A stretch of 60,000 nt of DNA from Hydractinia symbiolongicarpus (GCF_029227915.1 NC_079879.1:19098001-19158000), one strand, 5' to 3'. Positions 34,906 to 46,676 are shown, counted from the first letter of the stretch. The notes: a model not told the origin generated them from the letters alone. Made by a program: numbers and translations.

Positions 34906-36930
34906 ATGGACAAGATATTGCAATTATTTTGTAGATTGCAACAAACTTTTTTAATTAATAACATAAATAATATTATCTTAAAGCCACAGCAAGTTAAATG
35001 TTTCGAGCATCTTTTAAATGGATATGATGTTATTGGTGTTTTACCTACTGGATTTGGGAAATCCTTGTTGTTTTATTTGTTGGCAGACTTTTTGCCAAGA
35101 AAGAGTGTCCAAAATATAGTATTGGTGGTGTGCCCTCTTAATTCTATCATAGAGGACCAGTTGAAAGTCTTAGAAGTGAGAGGTATTGGTGCTGGGGTGC
35201 TTCATTTAGAGCAAACAGTTGTGCCTGAAAAATTGTTTTCGTGTGATGAGAATGGTGAGCCTGAAATACCAATTTCAATTGAAAATGGCGAATTAAAACT
35301 AGTATTTGCTAACCCAGAATCTCTGCTTAGTGTCAGAGGACGAGAATTGCTAAAAAGTTCTGTTTACCAAGAAAATGTTGTCAGTTGTGTTATAGATGAA
35401 GCACATTGTGTAAGCATGTGGTAAGTAAAAACACTCCAGTGAATCATTTTTTTTTTGTGTTTTTTTTTTAAAAAAGACAGGGCTGGCGAACACTTTTATG
35501 CTAGAAACGAATTTTAAAATGTTTGTTATGCGACAATGTAAAACTTTATTTTGGATGTTGTCTCCACTTCACGAATCAATTCGCCTACCCTGACTTTGTC
35601 AATGGTGAACTCAAGCTTCCAGTGTGTATTTTTAATTATTATAAACAAAATATTTTCTCTCTCTTTACTTAAAACTACATACATACATACTATATATTAT
35701 AAATAAAACTATGCCGTTCAAGTAAATTCATAAATTTAAAACTTTGTATATTGTTACATAAAATAACATATATTATATATAATGTGTTTCTTCAAAAAAT
35801 ATAAACTTTTAATGTGCTTTATTTGATTTTTAGGGGTGAGGATTTCCGAAAACTTTTTAGCGAGTTGTCTACGTTAAAGGCACTTTTCCCAGATGCTGTT
35901 AAATTGGCTCTAACCGCTACTGCTACACCAGACACTGCAAGAATATTTGATTATATCGCTCGCCCTTATTACGTATAAAGTCATTGCTGTATCGCCAAAT
36001 CGAAAAAATGTGTATTTAAACATACAAAGACGCCCAAACTCTAACTTGCGTTTGAAAGGATTTGAAGTTATTCTCAAACCGTTGGCTGAAAAATTAAACG
36101 TGCAAAGAGAACACTATCCCATGACAATAATTTACATGCATTTAAGATATTGTGGGTATGGGTACAAATTATTTGAAAATGTTATAAGAAATCATTATGT
36201 TGGTGACAATATTTGTCCAAGAGCAAGATTTTTTGCACAGTTTCATGCTTCTTGTACTACACAAAAGAAAGAGGATATATTGAAGGAGTTAAAGAAGTCA
36301 GATTCACGAATTAGAGTAGTATTTGCTACAACTGCTCTAGGTATGGGTGTTGATGCTCCAAATATATCTAATATTATTCACATAAGTCCTCCATCAACAT
36401 TAGAGTCATTTGTGCAAGAAATTGGAAGAGGAGGAAGAAATGGTGTAGCTTGTGATTCACTTTTATATTTCAACAATTCTGATTTGGCATCTAAGTATAT
36501 AAGTGAGTCAATGAAAAAATACTGTGTATGGGATAGATGTCTCAGAGTATTTTTGCTAAACTATTTTGGATTTAAGAGTAAAACTCAGATTAACTGTTGC
36601 AAGAACTGTAATGTTGGTGCTGATTCTACAATTGATATCAAATTAAACGCACTTGACGACAATAAGAAGATAGCACGCAACATAGTTGGGGCTGATATGG
36701 AGATGCTTAAAGTAGAATTGTTAAAAACGGTTGAAGATATCAATTCTGATGAAAACGTGATGTTTCCTTTCCACAGTAAAATTAACACTAACATTGTAAA
36801 TGAAATCTTGAGAGAATTAGCATTTATTTCTTGTGAATCAGACTTACTTTCTATGTTTGGTATTTAAAATAAAAGGTGTTCTAACGAATTATATGCTTTA
36901 ATAGACAAATATGCACCTAGAATAGGTTAG
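34906..36930 (+). pseudogene. RecQ-like superfamily 2 helicase of the Academ-like element, frameshifted
   Basis: Exon 1 (34906-35420, donor gtaagt) has the RecQ Q motif (LKPQQVKCFEHLL), Walker A (VLPTGFGKS, about residue 45) and DEAHC (about residue 164). Exon 2 starts at 35834 (acceptor ttttag), joins as GEDFRKLFSELSTLK and gives motif III (ALTATATPDT). The frame then stops at a TAA near 35977. The adjacent frame, from about 35950, carries on with VSPNRKNVYLNI, VFATTALGMGVDAPNI (motif V) and FVQEIGRGGRNG (motif VI) to a TAA at 36865-36867. Beyond that stop the same frame reads NKRCSNELYALIDKYAPRIG to about 36930, so this TAA may also be a mutation. The zinc cluster region CCKNC follows motif VI, as in RecQ. 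It presumably assisted transposition by unwinding DNA. Confidence 0.8.
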
Positions 36931-37090
36931 TAAAAAACATAATATATATATATACCATGGCATGACAAAGTTGGTGAAATCTGCAATTTCATCCACAAAA
37001 AAATTCAATTAGCCAAAATGCCAAATTTTGTCAGCTTATGGGTATATATATATATATGTTAAACAAAGGAAATTAGTTGCTTGTGCTTTT
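36931..37090. other. Spacer between convergent transposon genes
   Basis: Short AT-rich spacer with TA runs and an imperfect inverted repeat (gacaaagttggtgaaat versus a facing tgtc...ttttg segment). Confidence 0.4.
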
Positions 37091-40000
37091 CTACCCATAA
37101 ATGAAAATCAACATATTTAAAAAACGCAAGGGCGATCTTTTAATGTTAGGAAAACTGTGATGTTTTCGTCCGTTTATGTAGTTAAATGGATCAAGCAGTA
37201 TTAAATCTTTTATCATTTTTTTTCCATCCTTCATACTGTCAGTCGTTGTATGATGTGTCGATGATGCATGTATTTTAGCATTTTGATCAAAATTTTCCAC
37301 AATCTCTTTAATTCCATTTGCTGCCTTGCTGATTTTGCTGATAGATTTCACTGACTTATTTGCCCCCATTCTCTGAACAATTCCCTTTGTCACTCTATTC
37401 ATTATTTCTTGTACCAAACATTATTTCCTTTCCCACCTTTCCAGTTGCTAAAAAAACACCACTTAAACTCCTCAGAAAGTCTGGGAGTTAATAAGCATTC
37501 CATCTGAGCTATGCTGAGAAACATCTCAATAGCATATTTGCTGTAAGCTCCTAATGATTTGAAGACAACCAAAAGTAATCTTTGGTTAATAAGATTTCTG
37601 TCTCCATCTCCCTCTTTTGCTGTGTCTTTTAACTGCATCAGTAAGAGAGTTAAAAAAATTGTGCATAGGCCATAGTTCTGTACATAGTCATCTTCTTAGT
37701 GACAAATTTTTGAAGAACGTATGATGTGTCGACAAACTCAGTTAAAATGTGATCAAAACACTGATGTTTTTCTTCTGTAGACTTATGTGCCAGCTTAGGT
37801 GGATAACAATGGATAGTCGGTTTATAATCTAGATTAGTCATACCAAAGAACTTTATTGCAGCAGTTACAATATATGCCTTTTCCATGCTTAAAAATAATT
37901 CTTCACTGCCATCATATGAGTCAAGAACTTTGGAGGGTGTTGCATTTTTTCGATTAAATTTTTCTCTAATATATTAAAAGTTCCTTGTTGATTGACAGAA
38001 TCACCTTGATGTATTAAGTGGTAGGAATATTGAAGAGGAGAAGCCTTGCAATGCCACATTACAGGCTTAAAAGGCGAGCAATGTTCAAAGCGATCTGTTG
38101 GAGTGTGTGATCCAGCCAGTAAGTCTTTGGCACCTGCAAAACGCACACGTGTTAACTGGTCTCCGGAAAATGGAATTTTCATTTCCTTCATTAAATCACT
38201 TTCTGTAAACAACGTATGTGATTGTGTCTGACCAACCGAAGCAGGTTCTTCAGTCAGTGGTGGACGTTCCCGATTGGGTAAATTTTGCAACAAGCCAGCT
38301 TTACTATACAGTTCTTCAATCCAGTCCTCATATGTCCTTAGTATTTTCACACAGTCACCATATTTGTTCTCATTTGCATCCATTATTGGCATTGAAACAA
38401 TGAATGATTTTTTGCTCAAATTATTCGTGTACTTGTGTTCTATGTGGCTAGGAACAATTTGCTTAAAGATACTGAACTTTGGAAAGAATTGCAGAAGCAC
38501 TCGAGCGATGAGAATTTTTGTTGTGCTAATGTAGGCTTTCCATTCTGCTTGATTTAAGGTAAATTTACTTCTAAGAACTGTTGTGATATCTGCCCTTGGT
38601 GTACCATTTGGAAAATTAGTGAAGTTGGTACGATTTTCCAGAAAATTGGTGGCAAATAGGCGTAGATCTTCATTATCGTTATCACTTCTCATATGTCCTT
38701 TCAAAATTCTTAAATCAAAGTTATTGCCTGTTCCCCGAAATGTACAACCTGCTTTTATTTTTGCAATTGTCGAGTCAAGAAAATGCCCACCAATTAATTC
38801 CAACAAATTGGTCTTTTTTGAAGGAGACAAAAAAATGCCAAGCTTGTTTAGTCGGATTTGCAGCTAAATGCAAAATGTATTCATGAGACAAATTACACCT
38901 TTTTTATATATAAGCCTAGTGTATTTTGAGCACAGCCTTAACATATGCTTACTTTTTCTTATATATGCTTATGATGCTTACATTTTTGACACACCAAATC
39001 TATTTTGGTTTGGAAAGAGACATTGGTGTTCTTGATATTTTGTTCCTTTTTATTTTTTTAATTGTTCTGTAAACTTTTAGGAAAATTTTATGTTCTATAA
39101 TTTTTTTTAGATAAATATGGAATTATATATATGTTAAACCTTACCTGTTTGCTGCATCCACCTTCAATCAGCAAAACACTATTGATTCTCTGAATTAAAC
39201 TGAGTTCATGCCATCTGTTATTCATCAAGATTGCATATAAAAAACAATACTGTATTTTTAGCTCATTCGGAGAGTCAGCAATATCACATGATTTACCTGA
39301 CAAAGTATTGAAAATGTCAACAACAAAAGGAAAATTACCACTTAATTCCTTCCACAATTCATCTGTTGTATGGCTTGACAACTGTGTATAATCCTTACTA
39401 AGTAATACAGATGAGTTGCCTTTCCTTTTACACAGTTTCTTGCCAGCATTATTGATTTTAGTTGTTATGTCCTTTTTGGGTAATATATCCATTTGCGGTA
39501 CTTGTGTGATAACATGTGATAAAGCAGATGGCTGATTGGTATGGATTGCTCTTTCAATGGCATTTTGCTGATATATATTAAAAGGTTCAGATGAAAGTTT
39601 GTCACTGTCTTTATTATATACAGATTTAAAAATTATTGTTGATGTGTTGTTGTAAATATCCTGTGTTGCTATATTGTTGTTTGATTTTTCTTCAGATTTA
39701 TTGTCAGAAACAGACATTTGTAACCTTTTTCTTGGTTGATTTAAACATTGTGTAGTGTCCAATAACACCTTTTTTTTGTCCTGGTCTTTCCTGGGTGAAA
39801 AAATGTTCAGCCGCTTAATGGAAACTTTTTGTCGGAGCTCGATTTGATTAGTTTGACATGACCTTCGAAATTCCCACATTTTATTTATAAACGTGTGACA
39901 GTTTCTACATATTAACTTTGTTAAAAAATCCTCTTGTGTGATATCAAGTCCACATGTTCTAATAATTTTTTTTGCTTTATTTGAAAATATATTCACCATA

Positions 40001-40190
40001 TGCTTTTTTTGGAAGGCATTGGCACATACCCTGCAATGACATTCATCGCATTCTTTTCGTATATATAACTTCTTTGGTGTAGTTTGTACCTAAAAATATA
40101 ATAAAAATCTTTTCCTCAATTTTAAGAAAAATGTAAGCTAGTTATAGGCAAAAAGTATATATACTTTACCTTGTTATTTTCTTTTTTCAT
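37091..40190 (-). pseudogene. Academ-type transposase: ZAD-like zinc finger and DUF6589 domain, multiply frameshifted
   Basis: Read on the minus strand, exon 1 is 40190-40170 (MKKENNK, donor gtaaag), exon 2 is 40089-39145 (donor gtaagg), and the last exon starts at 38863 (acceptor atttag). Exon 2 opens with CDECHCRVCANAF and, after GLDITQEDFL, has ICRNCHTFINKMWEFR, the paired-cysteine layout of ZAD zinc fingers. The last exon includes FSGDQLTRVRFAGAKDLLAG, WHCKASPLQYSYH, LLLMQLKDTAKEGDGDRNL and NRVTKGIVQRMGANKSV. These are hallmarks of DUF6589, the RNase-H-like transposase region linked to Academ elements. Frame changes near 37890-37920, 37640-37650 and 37405-37415 break the gene. It would have bound the ends and catalysed transposition. 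Confidence 0.8.
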
Positions 40191-40720
40191 TCTGAATTAA
40201 GTTTTTGGGATTACCAAATTGAAAATACCTTGTAGAGTACACAAACCTACTATTTCTCGCTATATTACTCTTAATTATTTTACAGATATACTATCATCTA
40301 GCTAATCACAACACCTACATTGGCAAAATATTTTTACCGCTAGCTAGTACTGAGCTTGCCACATAGTGTATATATATGATGTATATATTTACAAAACTAC
40401 ATATCAACAACAAACCATTATTTTTCTTGTAAATAGCTAGCTACATAAATATCTCTATTCATTTCTGTAGAAAAACCAATTATAACATTTTATTCTATAT
40501 TTTCAGAATGAAAAAATTGCCTCTTCTTTTTATTTTATTTTCCATCCAAGTTTCTTTTCCCATGTGCGCACCAGACACTCAACCAGACAGAGGGGCTACC
40601 ATTTTTGTTTGTAACTTGATGATACGGGCGACTCGTCTCACTCGCGGAATGTTTATAAATTTTAAACATAATTAGTGAAAGTGAGGCTACCAATCATATT
40701 GCAAATCCGACCGGCGGGGA

Positions 40721-40787
40721 CCAGGGCCTTCTTTTTCGCGCCATCCCCGATATCAAAAAAGCGAATAGAGGTCCTGGGGACAAGGTT
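40721..40787 (-). repeat. Right terminal inverted repeat of the Academ-like element
   Basis: Reverse complement of 34657-34723 with few mismatches. The next base, 40788, is the first base shared with copy 1 of the segmental duplication (8180). Confidence 0.9.
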
Positions 40788-40968
40788 GGCACTTAGGTAC
40801 TATTAGGTACTCTTTACTACTACTTCGCGAATTTATTTGATAGGGCTCATTTCATACAGCATTCTCAAGGTATAAAAATAGAACTAGGGTCTATAAATTA
40901 TCAAAAAGACTCCTCCAACGTTAAGAACCATCCAGACCCAACCCAATTAACCTAATTAAATATCCTAG

Positions 40969-41298
40969 ATCGAATTAGGTGGTTCACCGTGGCATTCTGT
41001 GGCAAAAGGCAATGGCATCCACGGTAGAGTACTGGTACTCGCATTAATCAATGTTTTCTCAAAGCATGGTTGGCGTGTTAAAGCATCCATGGATGCAACA
41101 GTGCACCAAAACAAAGCTGACGGCTCGCCTGATGTCCACAGTTTGTATTTTATGTACGACCAAACTTTAGCTGCACAGAAGGAAAAGTGCGATACTAAAG
41201 ATGCTTATGGTCATGCGTCTGCACCACCGGGTGCTAGTTACCAATCCCTTGAAAATCCGCCAAGTTATGATGAAGCCATGGGGCAGAAACCTCTTTAA
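40969..41298 (+). pseudogene. Orphan terminal exon of the PPxY gene
   Basis: Same as 8361-8690 with a handful of substitutions (Thr to Pro, Thr to Lys, Pro to Ser, Lys to Gln among them). It keeps the acceptor tatcctag, an open frame, the PPSYDEAM motif and the stop. The other exons of the gene were not duplicated, and the Academ-like element lies directly upstream. It is either a dead fragment or an exon available for fusion to an upstream transcript. Confidence 0.8.
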
Positions 41299-42278
41299 GG
41301 CGGTATAAGGGGAGTTGTTGTTAATGCTGTCTTCAATGCCTCATTTATGAAAAAACGTACAAGGAAAGAAAGAAGCATTTTACACATTTATTTTTGGATA
41401 GTACAATTTTAAGTTGTTGTCATTGTGTAAAGTAAACCTATTTAGCTAGCTAAAAGAGAACGAAATTTGATGATAAAGCTGGCTAACCATAATAGTTATT
41501 TTTTATCGTGTCTGTTCAATGAGTAACTCACAGCGGCACAATATATTAGACCGCATCTTCTGAAACAAATCTTCTTTTTTAGCAATTATTTTGCTGTAGT
41601 CGTCCTCATTAATAAATACTGCATCTGAATCTGTCCTCTATTTTTTCTTACTGAATCGGCTGACACAATTGGTATTCAGGTAATCTGCCCCTATTTTTCC
41701 CAGAAGGCGTTGCGCAATGATATGAAACTTTAAAATGGGTAATCGCTCTGCTGAAATCTATCTTCCTGATCTTTAAGTTTTACCTTCCGCCGAAAATTTT
41801 TTCCGTAGTAGAAAGAAAAGAGATGATACGAAACAGATAATCACAATTCGTGTGCCCGTAGGACCATTTGAATTTCCATTTCAAATTAGCAGTGGAAAAT
41901 CAAAAATAGTTGAAAACTTTTATTTTCAATCGGGAATTGAAAATCAAAATCTTTTGTCGAAGAAAGCCCTGTTCGATGGCTAGTTCTGCAAGCCGTGCTT
42001 TTTCTACCTTTACATTTAAATCTAGCCATTAACTTTGAGATATAATTATGGATTATACATATTTTGCTGCTTGATTTGCTACCTCTTTGAACTTGTCTTT
42101 TTACTTGATCTGTAGAAATTTCAGCGGCAAGCTTTTCATCTGGTTTCAGCTACCTATATAGCTGTCAATAAACGACTTGTTTCTTAATTCTCCAAAAAGT
42201 TTATATTCTATACTATAAGATCTAAAATGCTTGCTTAGTTTACTGGAACTTCATATAAATTGTATAATTATTATTGAA
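41299..42278. other. Non-coding flank, copy of 8691-9680
   Basis: No gene is seen. It matches copy 1 up to the Penelope-like insertion. Confidence 0.7.
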
Positions 42279-42299
42279 ATCAAAATGACCAACAATGAT

Positions 42300-42350
42300 T
42301 ATATTTATTAAACAATATATTTCGGAAATTTATTCCATCTTCAGGTCTAA
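42300..42350 (-). ncRNA. Possible degenerate hammerhead ribozyme motif
   Basis: The minus strand reads CTGAAGA, a short stem GGAA/TTCC, then GAAA, and an AT-rich segment followed by ATC. This matches the order CUGANGA-stem II-GAAA-stem III-UH of hammerheads, which are known in Penelope-like elements. Stem I is not convincing, so activity is doubtful. Confidence 0.3.
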
Positions 42351-42505
42351 AATATAAAAAACATATTCAGTAAAAACTGTTAAAAACATTAAAATAATAA
42401 AGTTTTTTTATCATACATATCATACATAGCATCATACACTGTACACAAATCAGAAAAAAAAGCTAATGGTAATTAAATCGTAATTACCCACGTCATAATT
42501 AAAAT

Positions 42506-43048
42506 TTAAAATTTAATCACCAGCGGCCTGAATCTATATTCATCCTTTGTATTCAAAGATGGTTTCAATTGATTGATGAAAAGAACCTCTAAAGTCATTA
42601 AATGATACGTTGATTTTGAGTTTGAGCACAAGATCGTTACGTCATCAATCGACAATTCACGTTCGCATTCTTTCCAATGATCCGCAACCGGGCCATTTCG
42701 TCGATGTTCTTTGAAACGACATATCAAATGACGGCTTGTTTGACCGACATAGCAAGACAAACATCTTGGACATGAAAATTTATATACTACGCCACTTTTC
42801 AAAGATTTTTCGACTGTTGGCTTTAGTGATGGTAGACAGCTTTTCAGTTTATTCAGCGTGAATATAATTCTGCACGGAGCTTTGATGTTGTTAAGCGTTC
42901 GTTTAAAATTATCCGAAACTTTACCACGATACTGAATAAATAACAATTTTTCTTCTGTTTCCTCTTCTTCTTTTTCTTTTTCGTCCTGATCAGTTTGTGG
43001 AATCGGTTTTTCAATGATTTTTCTCAATGTGTCTGAAATAATGGGGTC
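42506..43048 (-). pseudogene. GIY-YIG endonuclease domain of the Penelope-like element
   Basis: The domain has VVYKFSCPRCLSCYVGQTSR, LICRFKEHRRNGPVADHW and a terminal LEVLFINQLKPSLNTKDEYR. CYVGQT corresponds to the second half of GIY-YIG, and RFKEH holds the conserved Arg. The C-terminal Asn/Lys segment is typical of canonical Penelope-like elements. It is separated from the reverse transcriptase only by the TAA at 43049-43051 in the same frame. The nuclease would nick target DNA during insertion. Confidence 0.82.
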
Positions 43049-43656
43049 TTAGAATTCAGCGGGATATTGGTTGTTATCTAGAATTCCTTTAGCCTTTTTC
43101 AGACTTTCATGAAATGTTTCCCAACTGCTACAAGCTCTATAGACTCTATGTACAAGTCCAGACACAACCGATCTCTTATATTGTTTTGGTGCAAGGGCGT
43201 GGAAATTTAGTGTTAAACCAGTGTCAGTTGGTTTTCTATACCACTTTGAGACAAGGTTTCCGTGTGTTTTTTTTATAGACATGTTTAGAAATGCAATTTC
43301 TCCATTGTTTTCACGCTCGATAGTAAACTTTAGTGATGGGTGAATATTATTAATCTCATTCAACTTTTCCTGGATCTTATCTTTGTTGATATTTCTGATA
43401 ATATCGTCCATATATCTCGCGAATAAATCTGCATCTCCCTTGATAATATCGTCAAATTTACTGAGCCAACCATTAGCAAGCATTGGAGCTGGTGGGCTCC
43501 CCATTGCCAATCCATCGACTTGTTGGTAATATCCATCATGAGTCGACATAACTACATTGCTACTACATAGTAAGGTTAATTTATAAAAAGTTTCTCGATC
43601 TACTGGAGGTTTTTCGTATTTTCCGGAATATAAAAGACTGGTACAATCATCAATTG
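43049..43656 (-). pseudogene. Partial reverse transcriptase of the Penelope-like element
   Basis: QVDGLAMGSPPAPMLANGWL and LFARYMDDI (the catalytic YxDD) are followed by LKFTIERENNGEIAFLNMSI and KWYRKPTDTGLTLNFHAL, the usual order in Penelope-like elements. The N-terminal third is missing. The open frame extends a few codons past 43656 only by chance, into flanking DNA shared with copy 1. The frame ends in a TAA and then continues as the GIY-YIG domain. Confidence 0.85.
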
Positions 43657-45974
43657 CGAAAATGTTTTTGTCACAGGTCACACATTTACATAAATAAAAA
43701 TATTTAGTAAGTGTAGTGTTGCTCTGTTCTTTAAAAAAATAGATTCAAGGTGCTTAAGATTATTTTTAGCCTCTTTCAAATTAACTTGACAGAGCAAGAT
43801 TAGGCCTCTATCAACTATTTTGATAATGAGAGTGTTTAACTTGTAAGGTTATGTTGTCTGGGTTATCCTTAAAAAATAAAACAAAGCCATTTATTAGTTC
43901 TAAGGTCGTCTGTTTATATATAAAACTTTATAAACTTTTTCAGGCCATCTGGTTAAGTTATTGTGGTAAATCGATCGAGTATTAAACATATCTAAGGAGG
44001 GCTGCCCAGCTTAACTGGCCAAACGTTGTTTCATTGAAAAAACGTAACTTGAAACAAATCGTGACCAGTGTATTCTACTACAATTCTCTCTCCTAGCTTA
44101 TAAAGGAATCATCCCCATCCCCTCAGCAAAAAATGCCTATTGATTATTATTTGATTCAAATACATAGTTTCCCATATAAAAAATCTATTGTCCTTGTACA
44201 GTAAAATGCTTACGTTCTGAAACTTAAGAAGTATAATACAGAATGGGTTTTTATGTTAATCCTATCAGATTTGTCTCAAAAGAACACCCTTAAAAAAATT
44301 ATTTTTACATAATTTGTTGATCTTTTGTTGGTCAAAAAATCACAATACCTATAGATATACTTGATGTGGAATAACAATCTAGCAATACTTATAAAAATAA
44401 TATTACTGGCAATACTTATAGAAATATTAATTATTGACAGAACATTTTGTGAATTTAAAAAACAACAATTATCTGTAGCTTAGCTGCAACTGTAACATTC
44501 TTACAGGCCATAATATTTAAAGGCTCAAAGGTACTTATGAGTAAGCATGCTTTTACCTTGGGTGATGGCATTTCTCTTAACACAATTTGTTGAATATATA
44601 ACACGAAGACCAGTATTCAGCCTGATACCACCAACCCAACATGCTTAGTATAACCAAGTCATAAAGTTATTCACAGATGTGTTCGAAAATAAAATATATC
44701 CAATAACAAAGAATAAAGTGTATATATATATGTCAACAATATTGGTTAAAGTTCCAAAATAGTAGCAAAATATAAAACCCAAACCAATCAGCCCTTGCTA
44801 ACTGAACAAAACAAAGTAAACCAGCAAATTTAGTAAGCCCAATTGGTATAAAATAAATACCATTTCTATTTATTTTACCAAAGTTCATAATTTGCTCATT
44901 CGACAATTTAATTGGAGAAATAATATAGGTAAACAAACTATAATGTACATCACTTCGCTGGGGAAATAGAATTGTCTCTAAACTAACCTCGTTTTCATGT
45001 TAGTATGTTTCTTCCGTCTGTGTATTTTGCGGAATAGAGATGGATATTGAAGTCTATTAATACGAAAAACAACATATTGAAAATTAATAATTCAAAACTA
45101 GAGAAAGATCAAAAAACAATAATTGAAAATTCAAATACCAATACGTCAAACCAATCTCCCCCTCATGGACATCTCAGGTTCCTGTAGTGAAAAAAAAAAT
45201 CAATACAAAGAAAATAAGAATCCTTTGGGACGAGATTTACGTCAAATCTATCCTGCTAGATCAAACTTTATTTCACTCGGATGTTAATCGGAAATATTAT
45301 ACCAAAAATAACGCTTTTTAAGGTGTTCTATAATAGACTTTCGATGAATGTCAACATCTTTTTCTGGACAAAAAGGAAGAGTGAACAATCTATTTCGCCT
45401 CTGATTGGTGTAGTTAAATTTATTAGATTTCTCCCATAAAGGTAATATGGGATTGTTAATAATTAATTAATAAATAGTTGACCTTAAACACTTCTGAACA
45501 CTTCAGACTACCATAAGCTTCATTCCGAGGACTTTTTGAGCAAATCCAGGAAAATAAGGATCAACGCATAGCAAACAAAAGTCAAATAACTTAAAATTTT
45601 AACATAAGCTCAGCTCCCTTTAAAATGCTCCTAATAAGACTCTCTGTGCAGGAGTGCAGAGAGTTGGTTAAAAAGAACCTGTAGGTTCATTGCATTAAAT
45701 GTTTGAAAGAATAGCAGAAAAAAAATTCAGAATTTGATTTTCAAATTTTTTATGTTCTTTTTGATTTTCAAAAAAAAACACATTTCAAAATTGATTTTCT
45801 ACTAAAATTCCATCAGCATATACATTGCACATTGTTTCTTGCACATTTTTGAAAAAAAAAATGATGACAATGTATAAATAAAGTAAAAATAAACCTTGCA
45901 ATTTAACAATATTCACGCTTTGGCGAGCTAATGGAGTGTACTTGAGCAAACACAATAAAAAGAAGGTTATGGTT
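43657..45974. other. Non-coding flank, copy of 10092-12413
   Basis: No gene is recognised. Nearly identical to copy 1. Confidence 0.65.
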
Positions 45975-46000
45975 ATATTGATATGCGAATGTAACATATG
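45975..46000 (+). promoter_or_regulatory. Conserved upstream block of lectin gene 1, copy 2
   Basis: Same sequence as 12414-12439, about 100 bp before the ATG at 46102. Confidence 0.45.
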
Positions 46001-46101
46001 AACAATTGTAAACAATAATTACTAACATAATTATTATGTTGTTTTTTGCGTAATGCATTTTGTCACATACGCAACAAGCAGTTCTCAAGGTCATAAACGA
46101 A

Positions 46102-46369
46102 ATGAAGATTTTACTTTTTCTGCTACTGGTTTCAACAAAAAAATCTTCAAGTCATTACTACGAGTTAAAAACAGTAGCATCATCATCTGTGGCGGTAAAA
46201 CACAATACGCTGATAGTGGAATGTATTTTTATTGCAAGAAATTCGATTCGTTTGCAACAGTGATAGAAGAACGAGAAACATTTGACGATTGTTATTGTGT
46301 AAAAAAAAAAAAAAGAAGCCAACGACGATTTAAACGACTTCAACACATATATTATACTGAAGCCCATAA
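46102..46369 (+). pseudogene. Lectin first exon A1, copy 2, frameshifted
   Basis: Still 268 nt with start codon and donor gttagt. One T is lost near 46227, so the frame meets TAG at 46261-46263. One A is gained in the A-run at 46301-46314, which restores the frame downstream. The stop lies between the two changes, so the product is cut to about 54 residues. Confidence 0.8.
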
Positions 46370-46676
46370 GTTAGTAGCCTGAATTTATAACTTATTCAAT
46401 CATTTCTTTAAAGGAAACAGTAGTATAAAAATAAGCGTTTAAATACAATTGCCAAGAGAAACGCTCATGCGCGTTAGATAAATGGGCAGGAAACTAGTTG
46501 GCTTTTTGGCCTCATTTCCAGTGATTATTGTTTTACACGCAGTCATATATTATTATAGTTACAATCTGTGCAACTGTCTGCCCTTGACACTAAATAATTT
46601 GGGATAGAATAATAATATCAAAAATTTCTCTTCGCAGAAAAATCTAACATTTCTAAAGTTACATCACTTGATTTAG

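Larger units (their letters stand above)
34657..40787. mobile_element. Academ/AcademH-like DNA transposon, 6.1 kb
   Basis: Inverted repeats of 67 bp close the element: 34657-34723 begins AACCTCGTCCCCAGGACCTC, and 40721-40787 is its reverse complement with a few mismatches. GGCA occurs at 34652-34655 and at 40788-40791, a likely 4-bp target duplication (one extra T at the left end), consistent with the 3-4-bp duplications described for Academ. Inside are a RecQ-like helicase on the plus strand and a ZAD-type zinc finger plus DUF6589 transposase on the minus strand, arranged convergently. Academ lineages encoding a helicase have been called AcademH. Both genes carry disabling mutations. The right end coincides exactly with the start of segmental copy 2. 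Confidence 0.85.
42279..43656 (-). mobile_element. 5'-truncated Penelope-like retroelement
   Basis: Minus-strand element encoding a partial reverse transcriptase followed by a GIY-YIG endonuclease. Both boundaries are fixed by comparison with copy 1, which reads through at 9680 and resumes at 10092. The element thus took the place of about 410 bp. The coding part begins inside the reverse transcriptase. One in-frame TAA separates the two domains. Confidence 0.85.
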
